Below, piece after piece: positions 25,553 through 33,854 of a stretch of 38,708 bases of DNA (its first letter is position 1; each line of letters starts with the position of its first letter). Source of the DNA: Chitinophagaceae bacterium (GTDB lineage: Bacteria; Bacteroidota; Bacteroidia; Chitinophagales; Chitinophagaceae); NCBI GenBank assembly GCA_019247775.1, contig JAFBAN010000174.1, positions 1 through 38,708 of the forward strand, read 5' to 3'. Position numbers and translations under genes: made by a program. The notes beneath the pieces are model-generated. The model ran no database searches. It was not told the origin of the DNA and was given only the letters and a program-made list of their open reading frames with translations.

Positions 25553-26332
25553 ATGTCGCTCAGCTTTTTTAAATACCAGGGTACCGGCAATGATTTTGTG
25601 ATCATTGATAACCGCAAAGGCGATGTGGAGCTCACGCCTGCACAGGTAAAGCGCCTCTGCGACCGGCGCTTCGGTATCGGAGCTGATGGACTGATGATGT
25701 TGCAGGAATTGCCGGGCTATGATTTTGAAATGATCTATTTCAATTCCGATGGCCGCGAAGCCAGTATGTGCGGCAATGGCGGACGCTGCCTTACCCAGTT
25801 TGCCTACGACATGGGCATCCGTAAAGACCGGTTCCGTTTTCTGGCGGTGGATGGCGAGCATGAAGCGGTCATCGCCCAGAACGGCTGGATCAACCTCAAA
25901 ATGAAAGACGTGAAGGGCATCGAGGAAAGACATGGCGATGCCATACTGGATACCGGCTCACCGCATTATGTGAAAGCAGTGGAAAATGTAATGGACATGG
26001 ATGTGTACCGTGAAGGCAGGCATATCCGCTTCAGCCGTGAGTACGAAGCGAAAGGCATCAACGTGAACTTTGTAGAGAATGACGAAAGGCGAATTATCGT
26101 GCGCACCTACGAGCGGGGAGTTGAAGATGAAACCTATAGCTGCGGCACCGGCGTTACGGCCGCTGCGCTCGTTTTCGCGCATAATGACAATGGCTTTAAC
26201 CGGATAGACGTGCAGACCAAAGGCGGATACCTGGCAGTGGAATTCGATAAGGTAATGGACCAGTGTTTCGAAAATATCTGGCTCTGCGGTCCGGCAAGCT
26301 TTGTGTACCGCGGAGAGATCGTGGTAGAGTGA
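25553..26332 (+). CDS. dapF: Diaminopimelate epimerase
   Basis: A 259-residue enzyme that interconverts LL- and meso-diaminopimelate in the lysine and peptidoglycan pathway. The two catalytic cysteines are present: Cys73 in SMCGNGGR and Cys197 in YSCGTGVTA. The N-terminus carries the family motif KYQGTGNDF. Length is near the usual 260-280. The start lies 2 bp after the phosphorylase stop. The last codons (GAG TGA) lie inside the left arm of heptamer element B, so the repeat reaches into the coding sequence. Confidence 0.96.
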   Translation: MSLSFFKYQGTGNDFVIIDNRKGDVELTPAQVKRLCDRRFGIGADGLMMLQELPGYDFEMIYFNSDGREASMCGNGGRCLTQFAYDMGIRKDRFRFLAVDGEHEAVIAQNGWINLKMKDVKGIEERHGDAILDTGSPHYVKAVENVMDMDVYREGRHIRFSREYEAKGINVNFVENDERRIIVRTYERGVEDETYSCGTGVTAAALVFAHNDNGFNRIDVQTKGGYLAVEFDKVMDQCFENIWLCGPASFVYRGEIVVE

Positions 26333-26459
26333 TGAGTTGAGAGTGATGAGTTATGAGTTGAATTATTCTGACCGCTGCTATCTTCATACCGCCTCCGATC
26401 GCCATAAACTTCAACTCCTAACTCCTAACTCCTAACTCACAACTCCTAACTCCCACCTC
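26327..26459. repeat. Heptamer-periodic inverted repeat element B
   Basis: The left arm 26327-26361 holds five 7-bp units (GAGTGAT, GAGTTGA, GAGTGAT, GAGTTAT, GAGTTGA). The right arm 26411-26459 holds seven (TCAACTC, CTAACTC three times, ACAACTC, CTAACTC, CCACCTC). The arms are reverse complements: 26334-26361 against 26411-26438 agree at 23 of 28 positions, around a 49-nt spacer. The left arm contains the dapF stop codon. The right arm ends 4 bp before the ATG of the CorA-type gene, so folding could affect its translation. Confidence 0.8.
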
Positions 26460-26463
26460 TCCC

Positions 26464-27402
26464 ATGATCCAGTACTTTAAAAATATCGAGGGGCAGACCA
26501 TCGAGATCAGCAAGCCTGATATAGGGGTTTGGGTAAACCTGGTGCCGCCGTTCAAGGAGGAGGAATTCGTTGAACTGAGCGAACACCTCGATATCCCGAT
26601 AGAATTCCTGCGCGATTCGCTGGATATCGATGAACGGCCGCGTTATGAAACGGAAGACAATGTAAAATTCGTTGTCATCAAAACCCCCACCGAAAATAAT
26701 TCTTTCAACGACAGCGACGCGTACTATATCACCATCCCTATCTGCATTATCCTTACCCATACGCAGATCGTAACTGTGAACTCATTCGATAACGGCGCGA
26801 TCAAGAAATTCCTGAACTCGTTCCAGAAAAGGCATCCCGATAAAAAGAACATGATGATCCTGAAAGTGTTCGAGAAAGTGGTGCAGAATTTCATGGAGGT
26901 ATTGAAAGAGATCAATCACCGGCGCAACCAGTACGAGACCAGTCTCTACAGCAGCAACAGCAACGAGGACCTCCTGCACCTGATGCGGATCCAGAAAAGC
27001 CTGGTGTATTTTGTAACCGCGCTGCGCAGCAATGAACTGCTGATGATGAAACTGGAACGCACCAATTTCCTCGGACTGAACGAAGAAGAACGTGAGCTGC
27101 TCAACGACCTGATCGTAGACACCAGCCAGGCGCTGGAGATGGCGAATATATATACCAATATCCTCAGCAGCACCATGGATGCATTCGCCAGCATCATCAG
27201 CAATAACCTGAACAACGTAATGAAACGGCTCACTTCCATTACGCTGGTACTCTCCCTTCCTATCCTGGTAACCAGTATTTACGGTATGAACGTGGATATT
27301 CCGTATATGCACTCCAACCATGCGTTCTATATCCCCGTTGTCATTTCTGTTGTGCTCTCACTGCTGATCAGCTGGTATTTCATGAAGAAAAAATGGTTCT
27401 GA
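26464..27402 (+). CDS. corA: CorA-family divalent cation (Mg2+/Co2+) transporter
   Basis: A 312-residue inner-membrane channel subunit, expected to be pentameric. A long acidic and helical cytoplasmic domain (about 1-245) is followed by two C-terminal membrane segments (about 250-273 and 288-306). The signature YGMN (GMN at 274-276) closes the first. The C-terminus is short and basic (MKKKWF). The next gene begins 1 bp after the stop. The start codon lies 4 bp after the right arm of heptamer element B. Confidence 0.94.
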   Translation: MIQYFKNIEGQTIEISKPDIGVWVNLVPPFKEEEFVELSEHLDIPIEFLRDSLDIDERPRYETEDNVKFVVIKTPTENNSFNDSDAYYITIPICIILTHTQIVTVNSFDNGAIKKFLNSFQKRHPDKKNMMILKVFEKVVQNFMEVLKEINHRRNQYETSLYSSNSNEDLLHLMRIQKSLVYFVTALRSNELLMMKLERTNFLGLNEEERELLNDLIVDTSQALEMANIYTNILSSTMDAFASIISNNLNNVMKRLTSITLVLSLPILVTSIYGMNVDIPYMHSNHAFYIPVVISVVLSLLISWYFMKKKWF

Positions 27403-27403
27403 T

Positions 27404-27865
27404 ATGGCTTTGTTCAATGTGCGGGTCTATGGCATTTTGCTTGATGCAAAACAAAGGCTGCTGGTAAGCGATGAATTCATCCGTGGCAGTTATTACACCA
27501 AACTGCCGGGCGGCGGGCTCGAATTCGGCGAAGGCACCCGCGATTGCCTGAAAAGGGAATTTATGGAAGAGACCGGCCTGGAGGTGACAGTGGGCGAGCA
27601 TTTCTACACCACCGATTTTTTCCAGATCTCCGCTTTCAATAATAAAGACCAGATCATTTCCATCTATTACCTCGTTCACGCCGAGGAGCCCATCGAACTG
27701 CCTGTCAAAAACAGTCCCTTCGATTTCGCTGCTCACCAGGTGTCGGATCCCGAGGGCGAAAGCGAGGTGTTCAGATGGATAGAATGGGAGCAATTGGACG
27801 AAGAAAAAATGTCTTTACCGATTGATAAGGTGGTGGTGAGGATGCTGAAGAAAATTAATAATTAG
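27404..27865 (+). CDS. Nudix hydrolase
   Basis: A 153-residue Nudix-fold pyrophosphohydrolase. The Nudix box runs from Gly37 to Leu59, with the consensus elements G-x5-E (Gly37, Glu43) and REFMEETGL (51-59), so all metal-binding Glu residues are present. The substrate (nucleotide, sugar nucleotide or other diphosphate) cannot be read from the sequence. The start is 1 bp after the CorA-type stop, indicating an operon. The stop codon lies inside the left arm of heptamer element C. Confidence 0.93.
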   Translation: MALFNVRVYGILLDAKQRLLVSDEFIRGSYYTKLPGGGLEFGEGTRDCLKREFMEETGLEVTVGEHFYTTDFFQISAFNNKDQIISIYYLVHAEEPIELPVKNSPFDFAAHQVSDPEGESEVFRWIEWEQLDEEKMSLPIDKVVVRMLKKINN

Positions 27866-28088
27866 TAATTAATAGTTCGAATGGCGGGCATATGGGCGGA
27901 AGGTTTGCAAATGGAATAATGGCCGTTGGCTCCTTTGCCTTATCCACTCTCAGCGAAACCAGGTCGCGAATGCAGTGCGGCTGATATTGCCGGGGAAGGT
28001 TCGCTAAAAGAAAAACGAAGCCAGGAAGAAAAAGAAGTCTTGTCTTGTTGCTGCTTTCAATTAGTAATTATTAATTATTAATTGCCAA
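27854..28088. repeat. Heptamer-periodic inverted repeat element C
   Basis: The left arm 27854-27874 reads ATTAATA, ATTAGTA, ATTAATA. The right arm 28061-28081 reads TTAGTAA, TTATTAA, TTATTAA, followed by TTGCCAA. The arms are near-perfect reverse complements (about 19 of 21), around a spacer of about 186 bp. The left arm contains the stop codon of the Nudix gene. The right arm ends 7 bp before the stop of the convergent transporter gene. The spacer holds no gene I can support. Confidence 0.7.
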
Positions 28089-28889
28089 CTACCCGGCAGC
28101 CGGCACATTGGCAAATTCTTTCCCCATCGCCGCATGCTTCATTCTGTCTGCTGTTTCTTTGCCGAGGTATTTTTCGATCCGCTTTTCGATGAAATAGATC
28201 AGTGGCGTAAGGATAATGGCCATGGTAAATTTGTAGAGATAATTCACGAGACAGATGGCGAGCACCAGTTGCCAGCTCCAGCCGTTGCCGATCTTGAAAG
28301 CGATAAAAAGCACCACGAAGCTGTCTACCAGTTGCGATACCAGCGTAGAACCGGTGGCGCGCAGCCAGATCCATTTTTCACCGGTCGCTTTTTTGATGCG
28401 ATGGAAAACGGTAACATCCACGATCTGGCTGACGAGGAAAGCCGTAAGACTGCCGAAGATGATCCACATCCCCTGCCCGAAAATACCGCCGAACGCATCC
28501 TGCATATTGGGTATGCCGCTGTCTTGTTTGGAACTGATCCAGAAATCGGCCGGTGCAATTTTCATGGCGCCGTAGAACATCAGGAATGCGTAGCCGATCA
28601 GCACAATAGCAGTGTAACTGATGCGGCGAACGGCTTTTGGTCCGTAATACTCATTCACGATATCGGTGATAATAAACTCCAGCGGCCAGAGCAGCACACC
28701 GCAGGTAAGGTTGAAGGAAAGTCCCGACTGCCCGAATATGGTGAAGTTCGACGGCTGCATCCCCAAGAATTTTTCCAGCGAGAAGATCTTGCCGCCGATG
28801 CATTCAGCGATCAGCGCATTGGCAACAAAGAATGCCGTGATGCCCAGGAATAGTTTGGTCGGTTTGTTTTTTAGGATATCGTGTATCAT
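28089..28889 (-). CDS. Queuosine precursor transporter (YhhQ/VUT family)
   Basis: A 266-residue integral membrane protein with about six or seven hydrophobic segments. The family feel is clear from NALIAECIGGKIF near the N-terminus, LLWPLEFIITDIVNEYYG, the segment AFLVSQIVDVTVFHRIKK and the following STLVSQLVDSF. YhhQ-type proteins import queuine or preQ precursors for tRNA modification. The frame is open to 29009, but ATG 28889 is preferred: it overlaps the upstream small membrane gene as ATGA (28886-28889) and gives the expected N-terminus MIHDIL. The gene ends convergently with the Nudix gene across element C. Confidence 0.9.
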   Translation of the reverse strand: MIHDILKNKPTKLFLGITAFFVANALIAECIGGKIFSLEKFLGMQPSNFTIFGQSGLSFNLTCGVLLWPLEFIITDIVNEYYGPKAVRRISYTAIVLIGYAFLMFYGAMKIAPADFWISSKQDSGIPNMQDAFGGIFGQGMWIIFGSLTAFLVSQIVDVTVFHRIKKATGEKWIWLRATGSTLVSQLVDSFVVLFIAFKIGNGWSWQLVLAICLVNYLYKFTMAIILTPLIYFIEKRIEKYLGKETADRMKHAAMGKEFANVPAAG

Positions 28890-29173
28890 GAAACGAGTAT
28901 AAAATGTGTGAATACCTGGGCCAGCAGGAACAGGAAATTGAGCATCACAAGCCATGGCCTTACTCCCAGCGGCTTGCGGCCCAGCAGTCTTACCCCGTAC
29001 AAGACACAAACGATCAGGTTAACGAAAGGGGCCATTATCCAGCCCAGGGCGAGGATGGTGCCGCTGATGGCATCTGACTGGATAAAATCATGGGTGCGCT
29101 GCATTACCAGGCAGAACACGAAAAGGAAATTACAGATCAGCGCAAATCTTGATAAAAATGCTACGGTCCTCAT
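28886..29173 (-). CDS. Small membrane protein, translationally coupled to the queuosine precursor transporter
   Basis: A 95-residue hydrophobic protein with about three membrane segments (about 7-25, 36-62, 74-93) and a basic loop (RLLGRKPLGVRP). I do not recognise a named family. Its stop overlaps the transporter start by 4 bp (ATGA), strong evidence that it is real and co-translated. It could be an accessory or an unrelated membrane protein; nothing in the sequence decides this. The 5' side faces the divergent YfhO-type gene across 133 bp. Confidence 0.75.
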   Translation of the reverse strand: MRTVAFLSRFALICNFLFVFCLVMQRTHDFIQSDAISGTILALGWIMAPFVNLIVCVLYGVRLLGRKPLGVRPWLVMLNFLFLLAQVFTHFILVS

Positions 29174-29271
29174 CGGGAGCAGTCGGTTTTAGTTGAATCC
29201 GGCGGAGTTTTCGCACAAATTACATGTTAAGACCTTTAAATGGCCGCCACAGGCACAAAAAACTAAACATT

Positions 29272-29287
29272 TTTTAGGTAGGTTTGC
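29272..29287 (+). promoter_or_regulatory. TAnnTTTG promoter-like box before the glycan operon
   Basis: TAGGTTTG (29279-29286) matches the -7 consensus and lies 20 bp before the ATG of the YfhO-type gene. Its context TTTTAGGTAGGTTTGC is nearly identical to that before the nucleoside phosphorylase gene (one base differs). No TTG is found at the expected -33 distance. Confidence 0.45.
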
Positions 29288-29306
29288 GACAGTCTAAAAC
29301 TGACGC

Positions 29307-31808
29307 ATGAAGCCATTTAACTGGAAGTCTTTGATCCCCCACGCCGTTGCCGTGGTTGTTTTCCTGGTAGTAGCTCTTTACTATTGCAAGCCTACACTCG
29401 AAGGCAAGGTTTTGCAAACCACAGATGTAACCCTTTGGAAAAGCACCGCGCAGAATTCGTTCGACTACAAAAAAAAGCATGGCGAATTCCCTTTGTGGTC
29501 CAACAACGCTTTCAGCGGAATGCCCGCTTTCCAGATCACCAGCGTGGGCACCAATCCGGTATCCATCATCTATATCCAGAATATTCTTACGCTGAACCTG
29601 CCCAAGCCGGCCAATTTCTTTTTCCTGGCCTGTATCTGTTTTTATTTCCTGAGCCAGGTGTTGCGGATCAATCCCTATATCGGCTTGTTCGGCGCCCTCT
29701 CCTATGCCTATGCAACTTATAACCCGATCATTATTGCGGCCGGTCACGATACCAAAATGCTGGCCATCGCCTACCTGCCTGCTTTCATCGGCTCACTGAT
29801 ATTATTGTATACCCGACGGTATATCTGGGGTACGGCGCTTACGGCCTTATTTACGGGGCTGCTCATATCGGCCAATCACCTGCAGATCACTTATTACGGC
29901 TTCCTGATCGCTATTATCATGAGTATTGCTTTCGGCATAAGATGGATCCGTGAAAAAGATTATAAACAGCTCGCATATTCCGCCGGTCTCGCGGTTGGCG
30001 CAGCACTGCTCGGCATCCTGGTGAATGCAGTAATGCTGTTCACCACCTACGAATATTCGAAACACACGATACGCGGCGGCTCCGAACTCGCCGGCAATTC
30101 CGGCAATGCAACCAAAACAGGTTTGAGCAAGGATTATGCGATGAGTTACAGCGTATACAAAACAGAACCGCTGGTAATGATGTTCCCCAGGATGTACGGG
30201 GGCAGCAGTCATCAACTCGAAGTTGCGGAGGATAAATCCAAAGCCATTGAGAGTCTGCAGCAGATGCCGCAGCAACTGGCGCAGCAGCTACAGGAATTAG
30301 GCGCCTTGCAATTTTACTGGGGAGGTATCGACGGCGTCGGCACTTCGGGGCCGCCCTATGTGGGAGCCATCATCTGTTTCCTCGCCTTATTTGGATTTGC
30401 GATACTAGATGGCCGGCATAAGTGGTGGATACTGGCTGCCTGCGCGTTTACGATCGTGCTGAGTTGGGGGCGATATTTCGAGTCATTCAATAAACTCATG
30501 CTCGATATCCTGCCAATGTACAACAAATTCAGAGCGCCGAGCATGATACTGGTGGTGCCTACCCTGCTGCTCACGATGATGGCTGTAATGACCCTTGATA
30601 AACTATTGCGCACACCTGTTGAAGGGAATTTTTTCAGGAAATATAAAAAAGGCTTCTGGGTTGCCGGGGCCGTTTTCCTGGTGGCACTGCTGGTGTATTT
30701 TTCGTCGGATTTTACGGGATCCTCCGATACATCCCTACTACAGCGGATAAACAGCATTCCCGACGCGCAAACCAAAGCGGCCGTTGAACCACCGGTAAGA
30801 ACATTTTTGAATGCACTAAAGGAAGACCGCAAATCGCTTTTCCTCGGCGACCTGCTGCGTACCCTTTTGTTCCTCGGCGTGGCGGTAGCCGCTTTGTATT
30901 TTTATTCGAGAAGAAAACTGTCGGCGCTGGTGGCGACCGTTATCATCGGCGTTTTTGCGTTCATCGATGTGATCATGATCGATACGAAGTACCTGAATGC
31001 CGAATCTTATCAGGAAAACACAGAAGTGGATAATCCGATCAAACCCAGTCCGGTGGATGAAGCGATCAATAAGGATACCGGGTACTACCGGGTGCTCGAC
31101 AATTCGCAGGGTATTGGCGCAGCTTTCAACGGCGGACCGCTTACCTCTTATTTTCATCGGAATATCGGCGGCTACCATCCGGCCAAACTCAGTATCTACC
31201 AGGACCTGATCGAAAAGCAACTGTATAATTTTCCGAATTGCCTGCCGGTACTGGATATGCTGAACACCAAATACATTATCGTTAACCAGAACGGACAGAC
31301 GGCCCTGCAAGCCAACCCGAATGCATTGGGCGCTGCATGGTTTGTGAAAGCAATCGACTATCGGAAAACTCCTGCCGAGATCATGACCGCATTGAGCAGT
31401 TTCAATCCAAAAGATACCGCGCTGGTAGAGGAGTCTTACCGGCCTATGCATCTTGTTGCCAGTCCGCGTACAGACAGTGCCGCCACCATCAGACTGGTGT
31501 ATAACGATAATGACGTTGTCGAATACCGTTCTTCCTCCAGCAATCCCGAATTCGCGGTGTTCAGTGAAGTGTATTATGATGCGGGATGGATAGCGACCAT
31601 CGATGGCAAAGAAACACCGATCGTTCGGACCGACTACGTATTGCGCGGATTGCAGGTGCCTGCAGGAAGCCATCGGATCGTGTTTGAGTTCAAGCCCAGA
31701 TCATTTTACAACAGCAATACGGCCGCCATCGGCGCTTCGGCGCTGATCTGGATATTACTCATCGGCGCAGCAGTATCCACGCTGCGGAAAAAGAAAGAAA
31801 CCGCATGA
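29307..31808 (+). CDS. YfhO-family multispanning membrane protein
   Basis: An 833-residue membrane protein. After an N-terminal membrane segment (about 11-28) comes a long periplasmic loop with TTDVTLWKSTAQN and GEFPLWSNNAFSGMPAF, then about ten further hydrophobic segments. A C-terminal extracytoplasmic domain (about 570-800) contains VFSEVYYDAGWIATIDG, and a last membrane segment (about 806-826) closes the protein. This is the layout of the YfhO family, GT-C-like proteins thought to transfer sugars from lipid carriers to cell-envelope polymers. It is first gene of a plus-strand glycan cluster and overlaps the next gene by ATGA (31805-31808). Substrate unknown. Confidence 0.88.
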   Translation: MKPFNWKSLIPHAVAVVVFLVVALYYCKPTLEGKVLQTTDVTLWKSTAQNSFDYKKKHGEFPLWSNNAFSGMPAFQITSVGTNPVSIIYIQNILTLNLPKPANFFFLACICFYFLSQVLRINPYIGLFGALSYAYATYNPIIIAAGHDTKMLAIAYLPAFIGSLILLYTRRYIWGTALTALFTGLLISANHLQITYYGFLIAIIMSIAFGIRWIREKDYKQLAYSAGLAVGAALLGILVNAVMLFTTYEYSKHTIRGGSELAGNSGNATKTGLSKDYAMSYSVYKTEPLVMMFPRMYGGSSHQLEVAEDKSKAIESLQQMPQQLAQQLQELGALQFYWGGIDGVGTSGPPYVGAIICFLALFGFAILDGRHKWWILAACAFTIVLSWGRYFESFNKLMLDILPMYNKFRAPSMILVVPTLLLTMMAVMTLDKLLRTPVEGNFFRKYKKGFWVAGAVFLVALLVYFSSDFTGSSDTSLLQRINSIPDAQTKAAVEPPVRTFLNALKEDRKSLFLGDLLRTLLFLGVAVAALYFYSRRKLSALVATVIIGVFAFIDVIMIDTKYLNAESYQENTEVDNPIKPSPVDEAINKDTGYYRVLDNSQGIGAAFNGGPLTSYFHRNIGGYHPAKLSIYQDLIEKQLYNFPNCLPVLDMLNTKYIIVNQNGQTALQANPNALGAAWFVKAIDYRKTPAEIMTALSSFNPKDTALVEESYRPMHLVASPRTDSAATIRLVYNDNDVVEYRSSSSNPEFAVFSEVYYDAGWIATIDGKETPIVRTDYVLRGLQVPAGSHRIVFEFKPRSFYNSNTAAIGASALIWILLIGAAVSTLRKKKETA

Positions 31809-32935
31809 TGAGACCGCTGTCTGTACTGGGGATCGTTTCCTACCGGATATTTCCCGCACAGATGGGTGGTCAGAAATGTGTAGCCGGCTTTTACCAGGAA
31901 CTTGCCCGGCATGCAAAAGTTACACTTGCCGTTGCGCATACCAACAAAAATGCCGGCGCCGATGGGCTAGACGTTAACGCCTTCCTGTTCGATCACTGGA
32001 AAGGCTTACTGAATATCGCATACCTGCTGCGTCTGCGGAAACTGGTGCGGCGCCGCGCCGTAGACCTCATCATTATTGAACATTCTTATTTCGGCTGGCT
32101 GGGTCTCACGCTTCGCAGACTTACCAAAAAACCGCTCGTCATCCGTTCGCACAACATCGAATCACATCGTTTCAGGGATATGCGTCGCTGGTGGTGGTGG
32201 CTGTATGAACGCTATGAAAAACGCGTTCACAGGCGGGCAGACCATTGTTTTTTCATTACAGAGGAAGACCTCGATTGGGCGGTGCAGCACTGGGGATTAT
32301 CCGCCGCCCGCTGCAGTGTGATGAGTTACGGGATCGATATAAGCGAACCGGTATCTGCCGCACAACGCGCCGAGGCGCGGAATGTTTTACAGATGCGCCA
32401 CCTGTTCCCCTCCGATGAAAGACTATTCTTTTTCAATGGCAGCCTTGATTACCTGCCCAATATCGACGCGCTCCGGATCATCGTCACCGAACTGATCCCG
32501 CTGCTGCGCTCGGCCCGGTATGCCTTCCGGGTGATCATCTGCGGCAAAGGCCTGAGCAGCGAATGGATCAACGTGCTGCGCTCTTATCGGGAGATCATTT
32601 ATGCCGGGTTTGTATCCGATATCCAGAACTATTGGTACGGCACCGATTGTTTCATCAATCCTGTTACCCTGGGCGGTGGCATCAGGATCAAACTGGTAGA
32701 AGCGCTGGCCCATGGACTGACTACCATCTCAACCATCAGCGGCGCCCGCGGGGTGCCGGTTTCCGTAACAGGCGATAAACAGCAACTGGTAAACGATTAC
32801 GACTGGCCATCATTTGCGCAACAGATGATGCGGGCCGACCTGCCCCTCGATACCGGTGTGTCTCCTGCATTTCTCGATCGTTACAGCCAGGCGAATATTG
32901 TACGCCGGGCGCTGTTATCTTTGCAGACCTTATGA
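31805..32935 (+). CDS. Glycosyltransferase, family 4-like (GT-B fold)
   Basis: A 376-residue transferase using a nucleotide-sugar donor. The N-terminal domain has an acceptor-side GGQK motif and VIRSHNIESHRF, both typical of GT4 proteins. The C-terminal domain has FNGSLDYLPN, then VIICGKG, and the donor-binding stretch GGGIRIKLVEALAHG (about 294-308) with its Glu. The start overlaps the YfhO-type stop by 4 bp; an alternative ATG follows immediately at 31808. It ends in another 4-bp overlap with the GT2 gene. Acts at the cytoplasmic membrane face; linkage unknown. Confidence 0.9.
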   Translation: MMRPLSVLGIVSYRIFPAQMGGQKCVAGFYQELARHAKVTLAVAHTNKNAGADGLDVNAFLFDHWKGLLNIAYLLRLRKLVRRRAVDLIIIEHSYFGWLGLTLRRLTKKPLVIRSHNIESHRFRDMRRWWWWLYERYEKRVHRRADHCFFITEEDLDWAVQHWGLSAARCSVMSYGIDISEPVSAAQRAEARNVLQMRHLFPSDERLFFFNGSLDYLPNIDALRIIVTELIPLLRSARYAFRVIICGKGLSSEWINVLRSYREIIYAGFVSDIQNYWYGTDCFINPVTLGGGIRIKLVEALAHGLTTISTISGARGVPVSVTGDKQQLVNDYDWPSFAQQMMRADLPLDTGVSPAFLDRYSQANIVRRALLSLQTL

Positions 32936-33849
32936 CGGGACCGTATAAAATATCGGTAGTGATCTGTACTTATAACCGCGCAGCCTATATCCGGGAGGCG
33001 ATGGACAGCCTGTATCATCAGACACTGGATCGCGGCAGTTATGAAGTAATCGTGGTCAATAACAATTCCAGCGATGAAACTGAACCGGTCTGCGAAGCAT
33101 TTATCGAATCGCATAACGATGCCAGTTTTTCTTACTTTAACGAGCCGCAGCAGGGAGCTTCGTTTGCGCGCAATACGGGGGCAAGGCATGCAGGATCGCC
33201 ATTGCTTTGTTTTATGGACGACGATGCGGTTGCCGATCCGGATTACCTGGAGCGGATCGTAGCATTTTTTGAAAAATACCCGGATGCGGGCGGGCTTGGC
33301 GGCCGGATCATCCCGCGCTATATCCCTGCAGAACCGGAGTGGATGAGCTATTATGTTTCTTCACTGGTGGGCCAGTTCCACTATAGTAACGAAGTAACGG
33401 TGTTTGCCCCCGGAAAATATCCGCTCGAATCGAATATGATCGTACGCAAGGATGATTTCGACAGGATCGGCGGTTTCAATGCGGATTTGCCCGGCGTTAA
33501 GGGCACATTGCGGATCGGCGGCGAGGGCAAAGACCTTTTCCTGCGGCTGCAGGCACTGGGCAGGAAGATCTACTACGATCCTGATATCCGGGTGCAGCAT
33601 GTGGTGGAAACCAGTAAGCTTTCTCATGAGTATCTTTACCGGGTAGCCAGCGGCATGGGTCGCGGTGAAAGGGTGCGAATGCTGCAGAAAAGCAAAGGCG
33701 CTTTTTACGGTAAGATCGCGGAATATATATTTAAATTGGGGGCTTCTTTTGTACTGGGCATCAAATATACCCTGCAGGGAAAGCCGGCCAAGGCCAGACC
33801 CGTGATCCGGTTCCGGATCGACGCACTGAAAGGACTGTTCAATAATTGA
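32932..33849 (+). CDS. Glycosyltransferase family 2
   Basis: A 305-residue GT-A enzyme. The start reads ISVVICTYNRA (about 7-17). The donor-binding IVVNNNSSDET follows, and the metal-binding DxD-type motif is MDDDAV (about 95-100). A C-terminal GGEGKDLFLRLQALG segment (about 197-211) has the acceptor-side ED-like pair. Glu-Gly-Lys-Asp in place of the usual Glu-Asp is within family variation. Its start overlaps the GT4 gene by ATGA. It probably adds one sugar during assembly of an exported glycan. Confidence 0.92.
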   Translation: MTGPYKISVVICTYNRAAYIREAMDSLYHQTLDRGSYEVIVVNNNSSDETEPVCEAFIESHNDASFSYFNEPQQGASFARNTGARHAGSPLLCFMDDDAVADPDYLERIVAFFEKYPDAGGLGGRIIPRYIPAEPEWMSYYVSSLVGQFHYSNEVTVFAPGKYPLESNMIVRKDDFDRIGGFNADLPGVKGTLRIGGEGKDLFLRLQALGRKIYYDPDIRVQHVVETSKLSHEYLYRVASGMGRGERVRMLQKSKGAFYGKIAEYIFKLGASFVLGIKYTLQGKPAKARPVIRFRIDALKGLFNN

Positions 33850-33854
33850 CTACT

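Noticed and set aside
33846..33854. TTG start for the small methyltransferase
   Set aside because: It would overlap the GT2 stop, and a normal ATG follows three codons later.
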